From Thalassoglobus sp. JC818 (GTDB taxonomy: Bacteria; Planctomycetota; Planctomycetia; Planctomycetales; Planctomycetaceae): DNA of 64,000 nt. Location of the stretch: positions 62,001 to 126,000 of the forward strand of contig NZ_JBFEFI010000005.1 of assembly GCF_040717535.1 (NCBI RefSeq), read 5' to 3'. Both the position numbers and the translations under genes were made by a program. This document shows, in pieces, positions 36,631 to 45,624 of the stretch. Under the pieces are notes generated by a model, which saw only the letters and a list, made by a program, of their open reading frames with translations, was not told the origin of the DNA and made no database searches. How positions within the stretch are numbered: position 1 is the first letter of the stretch; each line of letters begins with the position of its first letter.

Positions 36631-37059
36631 TCAAGTGAGCAGAAAGCTACGAGCCATCTGCTTCAGCGATCTCGAGTTGTCCCAAAACCAACAACTGCTA
36701 ACGATCAATAACTGCAAACGGCGAGCCAACACTCGGTAACTCTGATCAACTGCCGTAAAGAACTTCGCAACAAAAGAGTTGGAGAAAAGAAAACGGTCTT
36801 GAATCGAGATGAAGAATGAAGAACTGAATGGGAAATCAAGAAATGATTGAATGGTTGACTGGATCAAGTGAAAGCAAACTTGAAGCACGAGCTTCGCATT
36901 AGAAAATGAGTCATCCCTTCTTTTCGAAAAGCGAACTCGACTGAGTTGGCAAGCCTCCACTTGCGTGCTGTCGGAGAGGCACCGGCGAAGTGAGTGGCGA
37001 CGAATCACGCTGGACACTTCTCTGGTCGATGGAACTCCAAACATCAGAAACACTGACAT
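36631..37059 (-). CDS. Doubtful small ORF upstream of the CBS gene
   Basis: 142 codons. The only support is a strong ribosome binding site: GGAGG 7 bp before ATG 37059 (MSVFLMFGVPSTREV), and a position 82 bp upstream of the CBS gene on the same strand. The translation is rich in Ser, Phe and Arg with no family resemblance and no clean domain or membrane pattern. It may be a real small gene that has decayed or a leader transcript with chance coding. I list it only because of the start signal. Confidence 0.2.
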   Translation of the reverse strand: MSVFLMFGVPSTREVSSVIRRHSLRRCLSDSTQVEACQLSRVRFSKRRDDSFSNAKLVLQVCFHLIQSTIQSFLDFPFSSSFFISIQDRFLFSNSFVAKFFTAVDQSYRVLARRLQLLIVSSCWFWDNSRSLKQMARSFLLT

Positions 37060-37195
37060 CGGCAGACCTCCTCTGATTGAACACGAGCTGCTGACAGCCT
37101 CGCGTTCGTCCTTCATCCATGATAAAAGTCCGATGCGAGATTGACAGAAGAATCTCTCGAGAATTTTTTTCGTGATTCACAAACGCATTTTTTTC

Positions 37196-37222
37196 TTGAC
37201 AACATGATCGACTCCGTATTCT
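37196..37222 (+). promoter_or_regulatory. Candidate promoter of the sialidase-like gene
   Basis: TTGACA (37196-37201), then 15 bp, then TATTCT (37217-37222). The spacing is a little short. It lies 119 bp before the ATG in a T-rich stretch. Confidence 0.4.
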
Positions 37223-37341
37223 CGGCGATTTTTGTGAACAGAGATTGTCAAAGCTGACAACTCAGCTCATTCCATGCGTCGAGGAAATCGGAGATTGACT
37301 TCTTTGCGGCCGAAGAGTCTTCACGAACGGAACATCACCTC

Positions 37342-38580
37342 ATGGATTCAAACAAGCCTCATCCGTTTTCGGTGCGACAACTTTTGAACCTGGTGCTTTG
37401 CACGCTGGTCTTACTGAACTGCTCGGTCCAAGCCGAAGAGTTTTACGAGGCCGAATTGCTGTTCCCGCTGGAGTCATGGCACAACCACGGATCTTGCATC
37501 GTTCAGTGCCCGAACGGAGACCTGCTGGCGTGCTGGTTCCATGGTTCCGGAGAACGTCAGGCCGACGATGTCGAGATTCTTGGAGCGAGAAAAACCTCGG
37601 GGTCCAGCACATGGTCAAAGCCGTTTTCAATGGCGGACACTCCCGGCTTCCCCGACACCAACTGCTGCATGATCATCGATCCTGAAGAACGCTTGTGGCT
37701 GTTGTGGCCGACGATTCAGGCGAACCTTTGGGAGTCGGCACTGATGAAGTACAAGACGTCCACGAATTACACTCAACCCGATGGTCCTCCAGCATGGGAC
37801 CTCATGAGCGTCCTGCACGTCAAGCATCCGGGTGACTTTCCAGAACAAGTCCGCACCAAAGCTCTTGAGTACGCAGGCAAGGCTCGTGAAACAGAACTGG
37901 TCAAAGCCTGGGTAAACATCATCACACGTCAGGCAGAGGACAAGTTGACGCGGCGAATTGGATGGTTCACGCGTGCCCATCCACTGATTCTCGACGACGG
38001 CCGCATGCTTGTCGGACTTTATTCAGACGGGTTTTCCTTCTCCCTCGTTGCGATCACCGACGACCTCGGAAAAACGTGGACCTTCAGTGAGCCGATTGTC
38101 GGAGGCGGAAACATTCAGCCCAGCTTCGCTCAGAAGAACGACGGAACGATCGTCGCATACATGCGAGACAATGGGCCTCCTCCGAAGCGGGTGCTGGTCT
38201 CCGAGTCGAGTGACCGAGGAGAAACCTGGAGCAAAGTGACCGATCACCCCGTTCTCAATAACCCCGGGTCAGGACTTGAACTGATGCGGGCTCGCAATGG
38301 AGATTGGCTGTGCGTTTACAACGACATGACAGACGGGCGGCATTCGCTGGCAGTCTCGATTTCGCATGACGAAGGCGAGACATGGCCCGCGACGCGGCAC
38401 CTTGAGCTCCGACAATCTGACGAGGGCTCATTCCACTATCCATCGATCATTGAAGATGAGGATGGCCACTTCCACGTCACCTACAGCTACTTCATCCATA
38501 CGGATCAATACGGAGAGAAAGTCGGCAAAGGCATCAAGCACGCCGTCTTTAACCGTGAATGGATTCTCTCAGACGAGTAA
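37342..38580 (+). CDS. Secreted sialidase/neuraminidase-like (BNR/Asp-box) protein
   Basis: 412 aa. A signal peptide covers residues 1-31 (LLNLVLCTLVLLNCSVQA). The mature part is a six-bladed propeller of the exo-alpha-sialidase family (BNR_2). Asp-box motifs S/T-x-D-x-G-x-T-W are seen as TDDLGKTWTF, SSDRGETWSK and SHDEGETWPA. The opening ESWHNHGSCIVQCPNGDLLACWFHGSGERQ is typical of planctomycete proteins in this family. These are usually placed near sulfatases and may act on polysaccharide-derived sugars rather than true sialic acid. It stands alone here, converging on the FHA-sigma gene with 16 bp between stops. Confidence 0.87.
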   Translation: MDSNKPHPFSVRQLLNLVLCTLVLLNCSVQAEEFYEAELLFPLESWHNHGSCIVQCPNGDLLACWFHGSGERQADDVEILGARKTSGSSTWSKPFSMADTPGFPDTNCCMIIDPEERLWLLWPTIQANLWESALMKYKTSTNYTQPDGPPAWDLMSVLHVKHPGDFPEQVRTKALEYAGKARETELVKAWVNIITRQAEDKLTRRIGWFTRAHPLILDDGRMLVGLYSDGFSFSLVAITDDLGKTWTFSEPIVGGGNIQPSFAQKNDGTIVAYMRDNGPPPKRVLVSESSDRGETWSKVTDHPVLNNPGSGLELMRARNGDWLCVYNDMTDGRHSLAVSISHDEGETWPATRHLELRQSDEGSFHYPSIIEDEDGHFHVTYSYFIHTDQYGEKVGKGIKHAVFNREWILSDE

Positions 38581-38596
38581 AAGCTCAGTTGCAGAA

Positions 38597-39586
38597 TCAA
38601 GACCACTTATCGCGGATCTGCTTGAGCCACCGATGGACGGTTCTGCGGCTGGATTTGAGATGCTCAGCGATTTCGTCGTTCGTGTGTCCTTCAAGCTTCA
38701 TCAGCGCGACATTCTTTAGATTGTCATCGCCGAGTTGATCGAGAAGCAGGCAACACGTCTCCGCCATTTCAGCGGCCGCTTCGGGAGTTGGTTCGTTGTC
38801 GGCCCATTCGACAATCCCAACCGGTCCGGACTCAGTTCCTCCGAGGAACACCGAATCCCCGCGAACGACGCCGCCTCCGCGTTTCTGGCGTCGATCATGA
38901 TGATAGTGGTCAATCACTTTGCGGTTGATGAGTGTCGTTAGGATCCGCCACAGGTTGTCACGATCATTCAACTCAGGAAAGTTCCCTGCCATCGCGGAAC
39001 TGCAGAAGCTGTGAAACGCGCTTTGAGCAATATCTTCTTCATCAGCAACCCGCCGGGAGATCCCCGCCATCTTGCTACGGGCGAACTTCACCATCGGAAG
39101 ATAGTATTTCTCGAAGAGACGTTGGATGGCGTCTTGATCGAGTGCCGTAAGATCCGTGAGAAGCACGGACACAGAACCGAGGGAGGATTCCTCGTCGAGA
39201 AACTCATCGAGCAGAGCCTCTGAAGAAGCGACGATAATTCGCATGTTCTTCAAATAGAATTGCTGCACTGACTCCGCAATGAGTGATTCCCCGGGGCGAA
39301 ACTTGGTCCCATCAGGATGTCGAACCGAAGCTGTGGTCGAGATATTCTGGATCGTGATCGATCCATCGACTTCGCGAGTGACTTGCAGTTGATGCCGGCT
39401 GACGGTCCGATCTTCGATCCCGGCAATCACGAGCCGCTGGTCTTCTTCGACCAATGCAAACGGCGGTTCTTCATCAACGCGTTGACGTCCAAGTTCAAGG
39501 GGCGCGGAAAACTGGCCACGAAACAAGCTTTGCTCTTCGTTACAAATCTCGATCAGGTAGGGCTCAACTTCCGCAAGCTCTTTCAT
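38597..39586 (-). CDS. ECF-family sigma factor with N-terminal FHA domain
   Basis: 329 aa. Residues about 10-115 form an FHA domain, with the phosphothreonine-binding landmarks G33-R34, S63-R64-H65 and N81 (ELGRQ, TVSRHQL, ITIQNIS). From about 140 comes sigma region 2 (IQRLFEKYYLPMVKFARSKM, DEEDIAQSAFHSFCSSAMAG, DNLWRILTTLINRKVIDHYHHDRRQKRGGG). Region 4 follows near the end (VALMKLEGHTNDEIAEHLKSSRRTVHRWLKQIR). The fusion implies control by a Ser/Thr kinase: FHA would dock on phosphorylated threonine. Planctomycetes link many ECF factors to kinases, but no kinase gene is in this window. Regulon unknown. Confidence 0.9.
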   Translation of the reverse strand: MKELAEVEPYLIEICNEEQSLFRGQFSAPLELGRQRVDEEPPFALVEEDQRLVIAGIEDRTVSRHQLQVTREVDGSITIQNISTTASVRHPDGTKFRPGESLIAESVQQFYLKNMRIIVASSEALLDEFLDEESSLGSVSVLLTDLTALDQDAIQRLFEKYYLPMVKFARSKMAGISRRVADEEDIAQSAFHSFCSSAMAGNFPELNDRDNLWRILTTLINRKVIDHYHHDRRQKRGGGVVRGDSVFLGGTESGPVGIVEWADNEPTPEAAAEMAETCCLLLDQLGDDNLKNVALMKLEGHTNDEIAEHLKSSRRTVHRWLKQIRDKWS

Positions 39587-40325
39587 CGTCTTTCAGTTCT
39601 TTTCCCGAACTCGAATTCGTGTTCATTCAGCTCCGTAGTAGAAAGTGCTTCGCTTTGGTGATTCGCGTTGCCTGATCACCACTCCTCACCGAGCATTCTC
39701 GTGCGAAGCGGAGCATACCAGTTTGAACAGTCTACGAAATTTCGAATCCAATCACGGGAACGCTGCCGCTTCCGTCACGGACATCGATGCAAAGATTCAG
39801 TCATCCCTGCCGGGCAGGAAATGTCACAAGAATGTTAACAGACACATCAACCTCCGTGCAGACATTTGCTTCAAAGTTTACGTCTTTGACCAGAACGATC
39901 AACACGTGACTTTTCCGACTGGAGAGCATCAGGGAAATCCCTGAGTACCTCAGCGTGAGCAATTTTGATCATGTCAGACACTTCAATTCGGTCTTCAAGT
40001 GCGTGTCAGACTTCACGAGTCTCGTCGTTCCAGCACTCGTGCAGATAGCATTCTCAGCTCGCTGAGGGTTCCGCCATCGTCGACTTTCTTCTCTCAACGC
40101 CCTCATCGGTCGCTCCCCCGAACAGCCGTTTCATTCCGAACGATCGATAGAAACCGAAGAATTGGTAATTTTTCTCCAGTTTCACACCCCTTTCAGACCG
40201 ATATATCGAATACCGCACCCAGTGCGCGTCGGACGTCGTTTGCCATCATACTGACAAAAATGTTGTAAACACCACGTTGGCAAACGGTTGCATCAAGTTG
40301 CTGAGAGACAGGTGGAAGGGAATCC
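39587..40325. other. Intergenic region between divergent FHA-sigma and BBP7 genes
   Basis: About 740 bp with no convincing gene. TGTCAGAC occurs twice near 39973 and 40005, flanking a partial inverted repeat (CACTT/AAGTG). It should carry both promoters. A small RNA is possible but I see nothing specific. Confidence 0.45.
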
Positions 40326-41780
40326 ATGACCGCACAAGCCAAGCTTGTTCGTTGTGTCGAGCGCGGACGAGAACTCATCAGTGCCGCGATCTCGCGATGT
40401 GATCAGCAACTACGCTTCGGGATCAAAAGTCTCGCCGTTGGAGTTCTGGCATCAGCATGCACATGCTCTGCCGCCGATCTCATGGCTCAAGACTGGCCTC
40501 CTCCAGCGTCAGCAATGCCGCCGGGCGGGTACGCTCAACCCGTTGGCTTTCATCAGCACGTGGACGATGGAGCTTACTGTCCGCCAGAGTACGCCGCTCT
40601 GGAAGCGGAGTTGTTTCCCAAAGAGCGTCCGATGCATGACATTGTTATGCCATTCGATCAGGCTCTCCACAGCGTCTTTCAAGACTCCTGGATGCGACTT
40701 GAGTACATGTATGGTCGCGTCTACAAGAACGGCGGACGCGTTCTCGGATCGCGAACGACCGACATCAACGGAAACACTCTCAACAACGTGACCGACCAAT
40801 TTCCACTGCTTTTTGCCGACGGAATCACCACGGGTGACGCAATCGTTCCCGACACAGATTCCATCGAATGGAAGCACATGAACGGTATCCGTGGAAGCTT
40901 CGGCATCCCGTTGGATGACCGGTCATGGTTTGAAGCTTCGTTCTGGGGAATTGAAGAGCAATCGGACGCACTCCGCGTGCCTCGCATTCCACCAACAAGT
41001 CTGAATAACGTCTTCGGAAAACCTCCCATCCAGTTCATTGCGACAACTTTCACCACCGACGGAGAAGTTGGAACTGCGATTGCCGTTTATGACCAGGACT
41101 TCTCCAGCAACTACCGAGTCAATCTGTGGTCTGCGGAAGCCAACTACGTCGAAGACCTTCGTATTCCGTTCGACGGCTGGAAACTTCAGTCGATCATTGG
41201 TTACCGACACGAAGAGTATTCAGAACAACTGAACTTTGGCGGAACGTTTACGAACATCTCCGGATACCTCGACGACGGAGTCGACATCGATGGACCGTTG
41301 GCCAATCCACAAACCAACAATATCGATTCCAAAGTCCACAACTTCCGTCATGCTCTTCAGTTTGGAATTCGTTCCGAGATCACGCAGAACTGGTTGACCG
41401 TTGGTGTGGAACCTCGCGTCGCCTTTGGTATTGCTCAGGTTCGCCGACGTGTGAAAGCTGTCAACGTCGTCCAACCGGGAACTCTGTTCGATGCCAGCCC
41501 GGACCCGGTCTACACATCCGATCGAATTATCCAGTTCGCACCATCTGCTGACTTGAACCTCTATGCGAAGATCGACGTCAATCGCTGGCTCAAGTTCAAA
41601 GTCGGCTACAACCTGATCTGGCTCGGCCGTCTCGGAACTGCAGACAGCAGCTTCACACTCAATCAGATCTCAAGCGACGATCCAACGCTGCCTCCGACAG
41701 CTGATGTCCGCGTCAAGCAAGGTTTCGGAAATGCGATGATCTCGGCCCTGACACTCGGTGGAGAGATTATTCTCCCCTGA
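40326..41780 (+). CDS. BBP7-like outer-membrane beta-barrel protein
   Basis: 484 aa. GGAAGGG lies upstream of ATG 40326. A long signal region ends around residue 55 (VGVLASACTCSAADLMAQ). The rest alternates polar and hydrophobic residues with aromatic-rich strands (DSWMRLEYMYGRVYKNGG, WKLQSIIGYRHEEYSEQLNFGG, NLYAKIDVNRWLKFKVGYNLIWLG), as in an outer-membrane barrel. The pattern, ending in a strand ALTLGGEIILP, resembles the BBP7 family of planctomycete barrels. It may be a porin; substrate unknown. It converges on the MobA-like gene. Confidence 0.82.
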   Translation: MTAQAKLVRCVERGRELISAAISRCDQQLRFGIKSLAVGVLASACTCSAADLMAQDWPPPASAMPPGGYAQPVGFHQHVDDGAYCPPEYAALEAELFPKERPMHDIVMPFDQALHSVFQDSWMRLEYMYGRVYKNGGRVLGSRTTDINGNTLNNVTDQFPLLFADGITTGDAIVPDTDSIEWKHMNGIRGSFGIPLDDRSWFEASFWGIEEQSDALRVPRIPPTSLNNVFGKPPIQFIATTFTTDGEVGTAIAVYDQDFSSNYRVNLWSAEANYVEDLRIPFDGWKLQSIIGYRHEEYSEQLNFGGTFTNISGYLDDGVDIDGPLANPQTNNIDSKVHNFRHALQFGIRSEITQNWLTVGVEPRVAFGIAQVRRRVKAVNVVQPGTLFDASPDPVYTSDRIIQFAPSADLNLYAKIDVNRWLKFKVGYNLIWLGRLGTADSSFTLNQISSDDPTLPPTADVRVKQGFGNAMISALTLGGEIILP

Positions 41781-41861
41781 TCCAGAGCCAATCAATTCAA
41801 CGCACAAACACGCTTAAGCAACTCGATCTGATTCTCGAGACAAGTGATTCGTGAAAGTTCC

Positions 41862-41889
41862 CGAAGGCGGTCGTCAAACACTGCCTTCG
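41862..41889. terminator. Possible hairpin between convergent genes
   Basis: CGAAGGC (41862-41868) pairs perfectly with GCCTTCG (41883-41889) across a 14-nt loop. There is no T-tract, so it is at best a weak terminator between the barrel and MobA-like genes. Confidence 0.3.
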
Positions 41890-41918
41890 TGAGCGAATCC
41901 TTAAGCCCGGGATCTGAA

Positions 41919-42560
41919 TCATCCGTTGTCTTGGGAATCGTTGAGTAAGCCAGCTTCGCTCAACAGTTGATGATATTCGTCGGGCGAGTTCATGCTCTTC
42001 AGAGAGTCGAGTTGCGGATCGAACTCTCTTAGTCGTTCTTCAGCGATCGTCTTCACATCGCACCTCTCGACAAGCCGTCGCGGACGACGCTCTCCGTGAG
42101 AGTAAAGCTCTTCAACCTTGTCTCTGATCGACATGCGATAAACAGCGGAAAGCGGATGCAGAAATCCGCCGGCTTCCGGAATCGCCATTTCAAAATCTTC
42201 GAGTTCGCCGATCACGCCGTTGAGAAATTCGAGTCGAATCAACGGGACATCGCACCCACTCAGAAAGACTCGGTCGGTGGCGGAATCGAAGTGTCTCATC
42301 CCCAGTAACAGACCGGCCAGCGGTCCTTGAAACTCTTCTTCATCGCGGATGATTTCACAGGATGTGTCGAGAGTCGGAAGTTCCTGGCCACTGGCTGCAA
42401 CGACGACAATTCGCTCAGCGACTTTCCCGATCGTCTCTGCGACGATCTCCAGAACAGTCCGCCCTCCAAACGGCAACATGTGCTTTGGCCGTCCCATCCG
42501 GGAACTGCGTCCTCCGCACAAAAGGATTGCGCCAAGATTCGACTGATCATCAGAAGTCAT
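41919..42560 (-). CDS. MobA-like nucleotidyltransferase
   Basis: 213 aa from ATG 42560, with GGTGG about 6 bp upstream. The nucleotide-binding loop LCGGRSSRMGRPKHML is intact, as are the phosphate/metal region (FLSGCDVPLI) and the HPLSAVYR motif. It fits molybdenum cofactor guanylyltransferase MobA, which makes Mo-bis-MGD from molybdopterin and GTP, or a close NTP-transferase relative such as a CoxC/MocA-type enzyme. No other cofactor gene is nearby, so the name is kept general. It lies 93 bp after the SPFH-GYF gene on the same strand. Confidence 0.82.
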   Translation of the reverse strand: MTSDDQSNLGAILLCGGRSSRMGRPKHMLPFGGRTVLEIVAETIGKVAERIVVVAASGQELPTLDTSCEIIRDEEEFQGPLAGLLLGMRHFDSATDRVFLSGCDVPLIRLEFLNGVIGELEDFEMAIPEAGGFLHPLSAVYRMSIRDKVEELYSHGERRPRRLVERCDVKTIAEERLREFDPQLDSLKSMNSPDEYHQLLSEAGLLNDSQDNG

Positions 42561-42653
42561 CGAATCCACCCACTCTTCAATCGCGATGTTACGCTGCCGT
42601 GACGATTCGTCATTCGATGAAATATGCCTTGATCATCAAACTTGACGATCGAT

Positions 42654-43763
42654 TTACGGAGCTGGAGGCGGTGGTGGTGGAGGACTTGGCGGTCCAAAGA
42701 TCATCGACAGTTGAGCCACCTCACCTGCTGGAGTCCATTGACCAATTGCTGGAGACCAGACAAGCGTTGAGCGGTTGACCTGACCTGCTTGTGCCCCTTG
42801 ACTCATCTGATTCATGTCGAACGGCCCTTCGCTCTTGCCGTTAACAGCGATGTGCCAGACAGCTGCCGGGAGTGGCGGAGGCACTGCCGCGCCGGGAGCG
42901 GTTCCTCCCATCCCGGCTGCCATTTTGTTCGCCATCGCAAAGCCCATCCCAAGGCCCATGCCTTCGGCTGCGCCTCCCCCGGATGGGTTCTCAGCTGCGG
43001 CGGTCATGGCTTTGCCCATTTGGAACTGCTGGAACCGATCCAGGTCGCCAATCACTCCCATGCTCGTCCGGGTATCCATAGCTTTCTCCACCTCTTCAGG
43101 CAGAGAAACGTTCACGATGAACAGCTGTGGAACGTTGAGTCCATATTCGTCGTCGACGCGTTCGACCGTCGCCAAACGAAGCTGTTCGGAGAGCTCTCGA
43201 TAGTTAGCTGCCAGATCGAGAGCGCTGATGTTGGAACTCCCGACGAGGTCGGCAAACGCAGACGCGATGATGGCTCGCATCAGTTCGTTGATCTCATCAA
43301 CTTCGAAGCTGGAGTCAGTCCCGATCAATTCCCGGAGGAGTGCTTTCGGATCGACAGCCTGCATCGTGTAAGTTCCGAAGGCTCGCAGGCGGATCGGTCC
43401 AAAATCCGCGTCTCGCATCATAATGGGATTCGGTGTGCCCCATTTCAGATCGGTGATCTGACGAGTGTTGACGAAGTAGACTTCCGCCTTAAATGGGCTG
43501 TCGAACCCATACTTCCAACCAGCCATTGTGCTGAGGATGGGAAGGTTGTCGGTCTTCAACTCGTAATGTCCGGGACCGAACGAGTCTGCCAGTTCGCCGC
43601 GATGCACAAACACCGCCATTTGCCCCGGACGCACGATCAGCTGTGCGCCATTTTTGATCTGATTGTGATAACGGGGAAATCGCCAGGCGATCGTATGACG
43701 TGAGTCGTCGACCCACTCAATAATATCGATCAGCTCGGCGCGAAGTTTGTCGAACAGTCCCAT
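42654..43763 (-). CDS. SPFH-domain protein with C-terminal GYF-like domain
   Basis: 369 aa from ATG 43763. Residues 1-230 form an SPFH/band-7-like domain of the YdjI 'virion core' type (LFDKLRAELIDIIEWVDDSR, QLIVRPGQMAVFVHRGEL, GPIRLRAFGTYTMQAVDP). A Gly/Ala-rich stretch follows (GMGLGMGFAMANKMAAGMGG). Residues about 295-355 look like a GYF_2 domain (WHIAVNGKSEGPFDMNQMSQGAQAGQ..STLVWSPAIGQWTPAGEV), and the tail is polyproline. There is no transmembrane segment, so it is probably a scaffold at the membrane recruited by lipid or stress. Proline-rich ligands could bind its GYF part, possibly its own tail. Confidence 0.85.
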   Translation of the reverse strand: MGLFDKLRAELIDIIEWVDDSRHTIAWRFPRYHNQIKNGAQLIVRPGQMAVFVHRGELADSFGPGHYELKTDNLPILSTMAGWKYGFDSPFKAEVYFVNTRQITDLKWGTPNPIMMRDADFGPIRLRAFGTYTMQAVDPKALLRELIGTDSSFEVDEINELMRAIIASAFADLVGSSNISALDLAANYRELSEQLRLATVERVDDEYGLNVPQLFIVNVSLPEEVEKAMDTRTSMGVIGDLDRFQQFQMGKAMTAAAENPSGGGAAEGMGLGMGFAMANKMAAGMGGTAPGAAVPPPLPAAVWHIAVNGKSEGPFDMNQMSQGAQAGQVNRSTLVWSPAIGQWTPAGEVAQLSMIFGPPSPPPPPPPAP

Positions 43764-43957
43764 CGTAAATGTTCCCAACTGATTCCAAGAGAATGATCAA
43801 TCTTGAGATGCACGATGCCATCGTAATCGCACACGGAAACAACGTCCAACGACTCACGTCGGATCAAACTTTTTGAGCATCAAGAATGCGAGCAGTGATG
43901 ATCGCGATGGATCTTGGAAATTCATCGAGGCTTTGAATCCCTTCAAGCATCGCTTCA

Positions 43958-45019
43958 CTATTTGAGAGTTGTCTTCCAATCGACTCCCAGCATGACTGAG
44001 TTCAGGCCGCTTCCAATTCCCAACAAGGCGATGCGATCACCAGGGCCGGTGAAGCCTTCAGAAATCCCCAGTGCTGCTGCCGTGGGTAATGCAGCTGCTC
44101 CCGTGTTGCCCATGTATTCGACTGTCGGAAAGTCGAGAGCAGGCGAAAGACCGAGCTTTTCCAGAAGAAGCGTGCGATGTGCTTTCCCGACCTGATGTGT
44201 GAATGTCTTCGTCACATCTTCGTTCGTCCACTCCAACTCTTGTTTGGTCTGCTCCCATGTCTTCGCAGCGAGGCTGACTCCCGCGTGCAAGAGTGCTTCT
44301 GAGTCGGTATTCATCAGTGGACGCGAGTCTCCGGATGCGTTGGAATCGACGCCCCCTTCGCAAAGATTTGCGAACGTCGTGTCTGCCAGACAGGCTCCGC
44401 CCAACAAACGATTTCCGGTTTTGCTGATTGACTCATGACAAAGAACAATGGCCGCTGAACCCGATCCGATTGTCAGCGACGCGAAATCCATCTTGATCGA
44501 TTTTCTGGTCACCGAAGGGTCTTGAACCAACTTGTCGATGGTCGCTTCGACAAGCGGGCGGCCAACTTCCGTTCCGACAACAATTCCTGCACGAATGCGC
44601 CCCAGTTCGATGAGGTCGGCAATGATCAGTGCCCCGTTCAACAGTCCCAGACAGGCATTACTGACATCGAACACAAAGCTGTCTTGAGGAAGACCTGCGC
44701 CGGAATGAACACCTGCCGCTGTGGCCGGCTCCATCTGGTCTCGACAAACCGATCCATGAATCAATGCCCGGCATTCAGCGGGGTCCAAACCCGACTGCTC
44801 CAACGCCAGCTTGACTGTTTCGACACTGACTTTCCCGGGGAGAGTTCCGGGCGGATAGAAGCGTCGTTTCCGAATTCCCGTCATGAGCTCAAGTCGACCT
44901 TCAGGCAGAGAGAGCCGTTCGTAAACCGGCTTGAGGCGGGCTTCAATCTCTTCTGACGTCACCACTTCGGACGGGGGATGAGCGACAAAGGCTTCTAAAC
45001 AAACGTGCTGATACCGCAT
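43958..45019 (-). CDS. OleA-like thiolase-fold beta-ketoacid synthase (KAS III relative)
   Basis: 353 aa. The KAS III triad is intact: C123 in SNACLG, H275 in FTHQVGKAH and N305 in YMGNTGAAA. SVCRDQMEPATAAGVH, with Glu97 exactly 26 residues before the catalytic Cys, matches OleA, which joins two fatty acyl-CoAs head to head in olefin (long-chain hydrocarbon) synthesis. FabH proteins lack this Glu. Planctomycetes are known to carry ole genes. OleB, OleC and OleD homologues are not in the window, so the pathway would depend on genes elsewhere. A FabH-like role cannot be fully excluded. Confidence 0.8.
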   Translation of the reverse strand: MRYQHVCLEAFVAHPPSEVVTSEEIEARLKPVYERLSLPEGRLELMTGIRKRRFYPPGTLPGKVSVETVKLALEQSGLDPAECRALIHGSVCRDQMEPATAAGVHSGAGLPQDSFVFDVSNACLGLLNGALIIADLIELGRIRAGIVVGTEVGRPLVEATIDKLVQDPSVTRKSIKMDFASLTIGSGSAAIVLCHESISKTGNRLLGGACLADTTFANLCEGGVDSNASGDSRPLMNTDSEALLHAGVSLAAKTWEQTKQELEWTNEDVTKTFTHQVGKAHRTLLLEKLGLSPALDFPTVEYMGNTGAAALPTAAALGISEGFTGPGDRIALLGIGSGLNSVMLGVDWKTTLK

Positions 45020-45195
45020 CTTCGCGAGTGTTTCCTTCCAACAGAGTCACAGTGTCGAAGCGAGTTGCCGGGTGTCGACGACCGAAAATCGCGACTCGCA
45101 GCGGAGAGAATCTCCTTCAGCGACAGACAATACAGTTTCCCGACAGCAACTGGAACTGCTCGGTCCGAATCAGGAGAAGCGAGCAACTGGGAGCC

Positions 45196-45237
45196 CAATA
45201 AAAAACAACCCTGAGGTGCATATGCACCTCAGGGTTG
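45196..45237 (-). terminator. Perfect 32-bp palindrome with T-tract: intrinsic terminator
   Basis: 45206-45237 is a perfect palindrome (CAACCCTGAGGTGCAT and its complement). On the minus strand it is followed by TTTTTTATT. It would end transcription coming from the small 67-aa gene upstream, about 180 bp away. Confidence 0.8.
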
Positions 45238-45420
45238 GGTGGACCATTCAGGTGAGTTGGTCGCGATCGATCATGGTTGTCGAACAGCGACCGGCGTGCT
45301 GCGCTCGACATGGTGTATCAAGCGACTGCACAACAGCGGAGGGATGTTGCAGGACTCAAACACTTAGAAGCAACATCCACAACAAATCAGCCAACGCAGG
45401 TTTGCGCTTGGCGACTTGAA

Positions 45421-45624
45421 TCAGACAGTGGCTGTCTCGACGATTTTGGCTCCGTTGAGCAGTGCTTCAACGCGAGCGATTTCGTCGTACTGCCCCTGTC
45501 GTTCAGCTTCGACTTCTGGACTCCAGTCACGTGCATCCAAGGCAATCGAGCTTCGGACGTATCGCAATCCACGCAGGAGCAGGTCCTGCTGTTTCTGGGT
45601 GAGTTGGATATTTCTTTCAGACAT
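45421..45624 (-). CDS. Small conserved hypothetical protein
   Basis: 67 aa. The sequence (LTQKQQDLLLRGLRYVRSSIALDARDWSPEVEAERQGQYDEIARVEALLNGA) has clear amphipathic helices, probably two or three, and looks like a real folded small protein. I have the impression of similar short proteins in planctomycetes, but cannot name a family. There is no strong ribosome binding site before ATG 45624. It is followed downstream by the perfect-palindrome terminator, which supports a separate transcript. Confidence 0.6.
   Translation of the reverse strand: MSERNIQLTQKQQDLLLRGLRYVRSSIALDARDWSPEVEAERQGQYDEIARVEALLNGAKIVETATV

Larger units (their letters stand above)
36549..37341. other. Long intergenic region upstream of CBS and sialidase-like genes
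   Basis: About 790 bp between divergent genes. It contains the doubtful ORF above and a candidate promoter for the sialidase-like gene near its right end (37196-37222). No RNA gene or long repeat was recognised. Confidence 0.5.

Noticed and set aside
36911-37180. 89-codon frame upstream of the CBS gene
   Set aside because: No ribosome binding site, and it overlaps the alternative frame with GGAGG. Ser/Pro-rich with no homology pattern.
37342-38580. True sialidase acting on host sialic acid
   Set aside because: Asp-boxes only define the propeller fold, and planctomycete members of this family are not shown to cleave sialic acid, so only 'sialidase-like' is used.
42789-43703. 304-codon open frame on the plus strand
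   Set aside because: It lies antisense to the SPFH-GYF gene, has a shadow composition (runs of His, Arg, Cys) and no family pattern.
43958-45019. FabH housekeeping ketosynthase
   Set aside because: The OleA-type Glu 26 residues before the Cys and the SVCRDQMEP block favour OleA. It is not next to other fatty acid synthesis genes.
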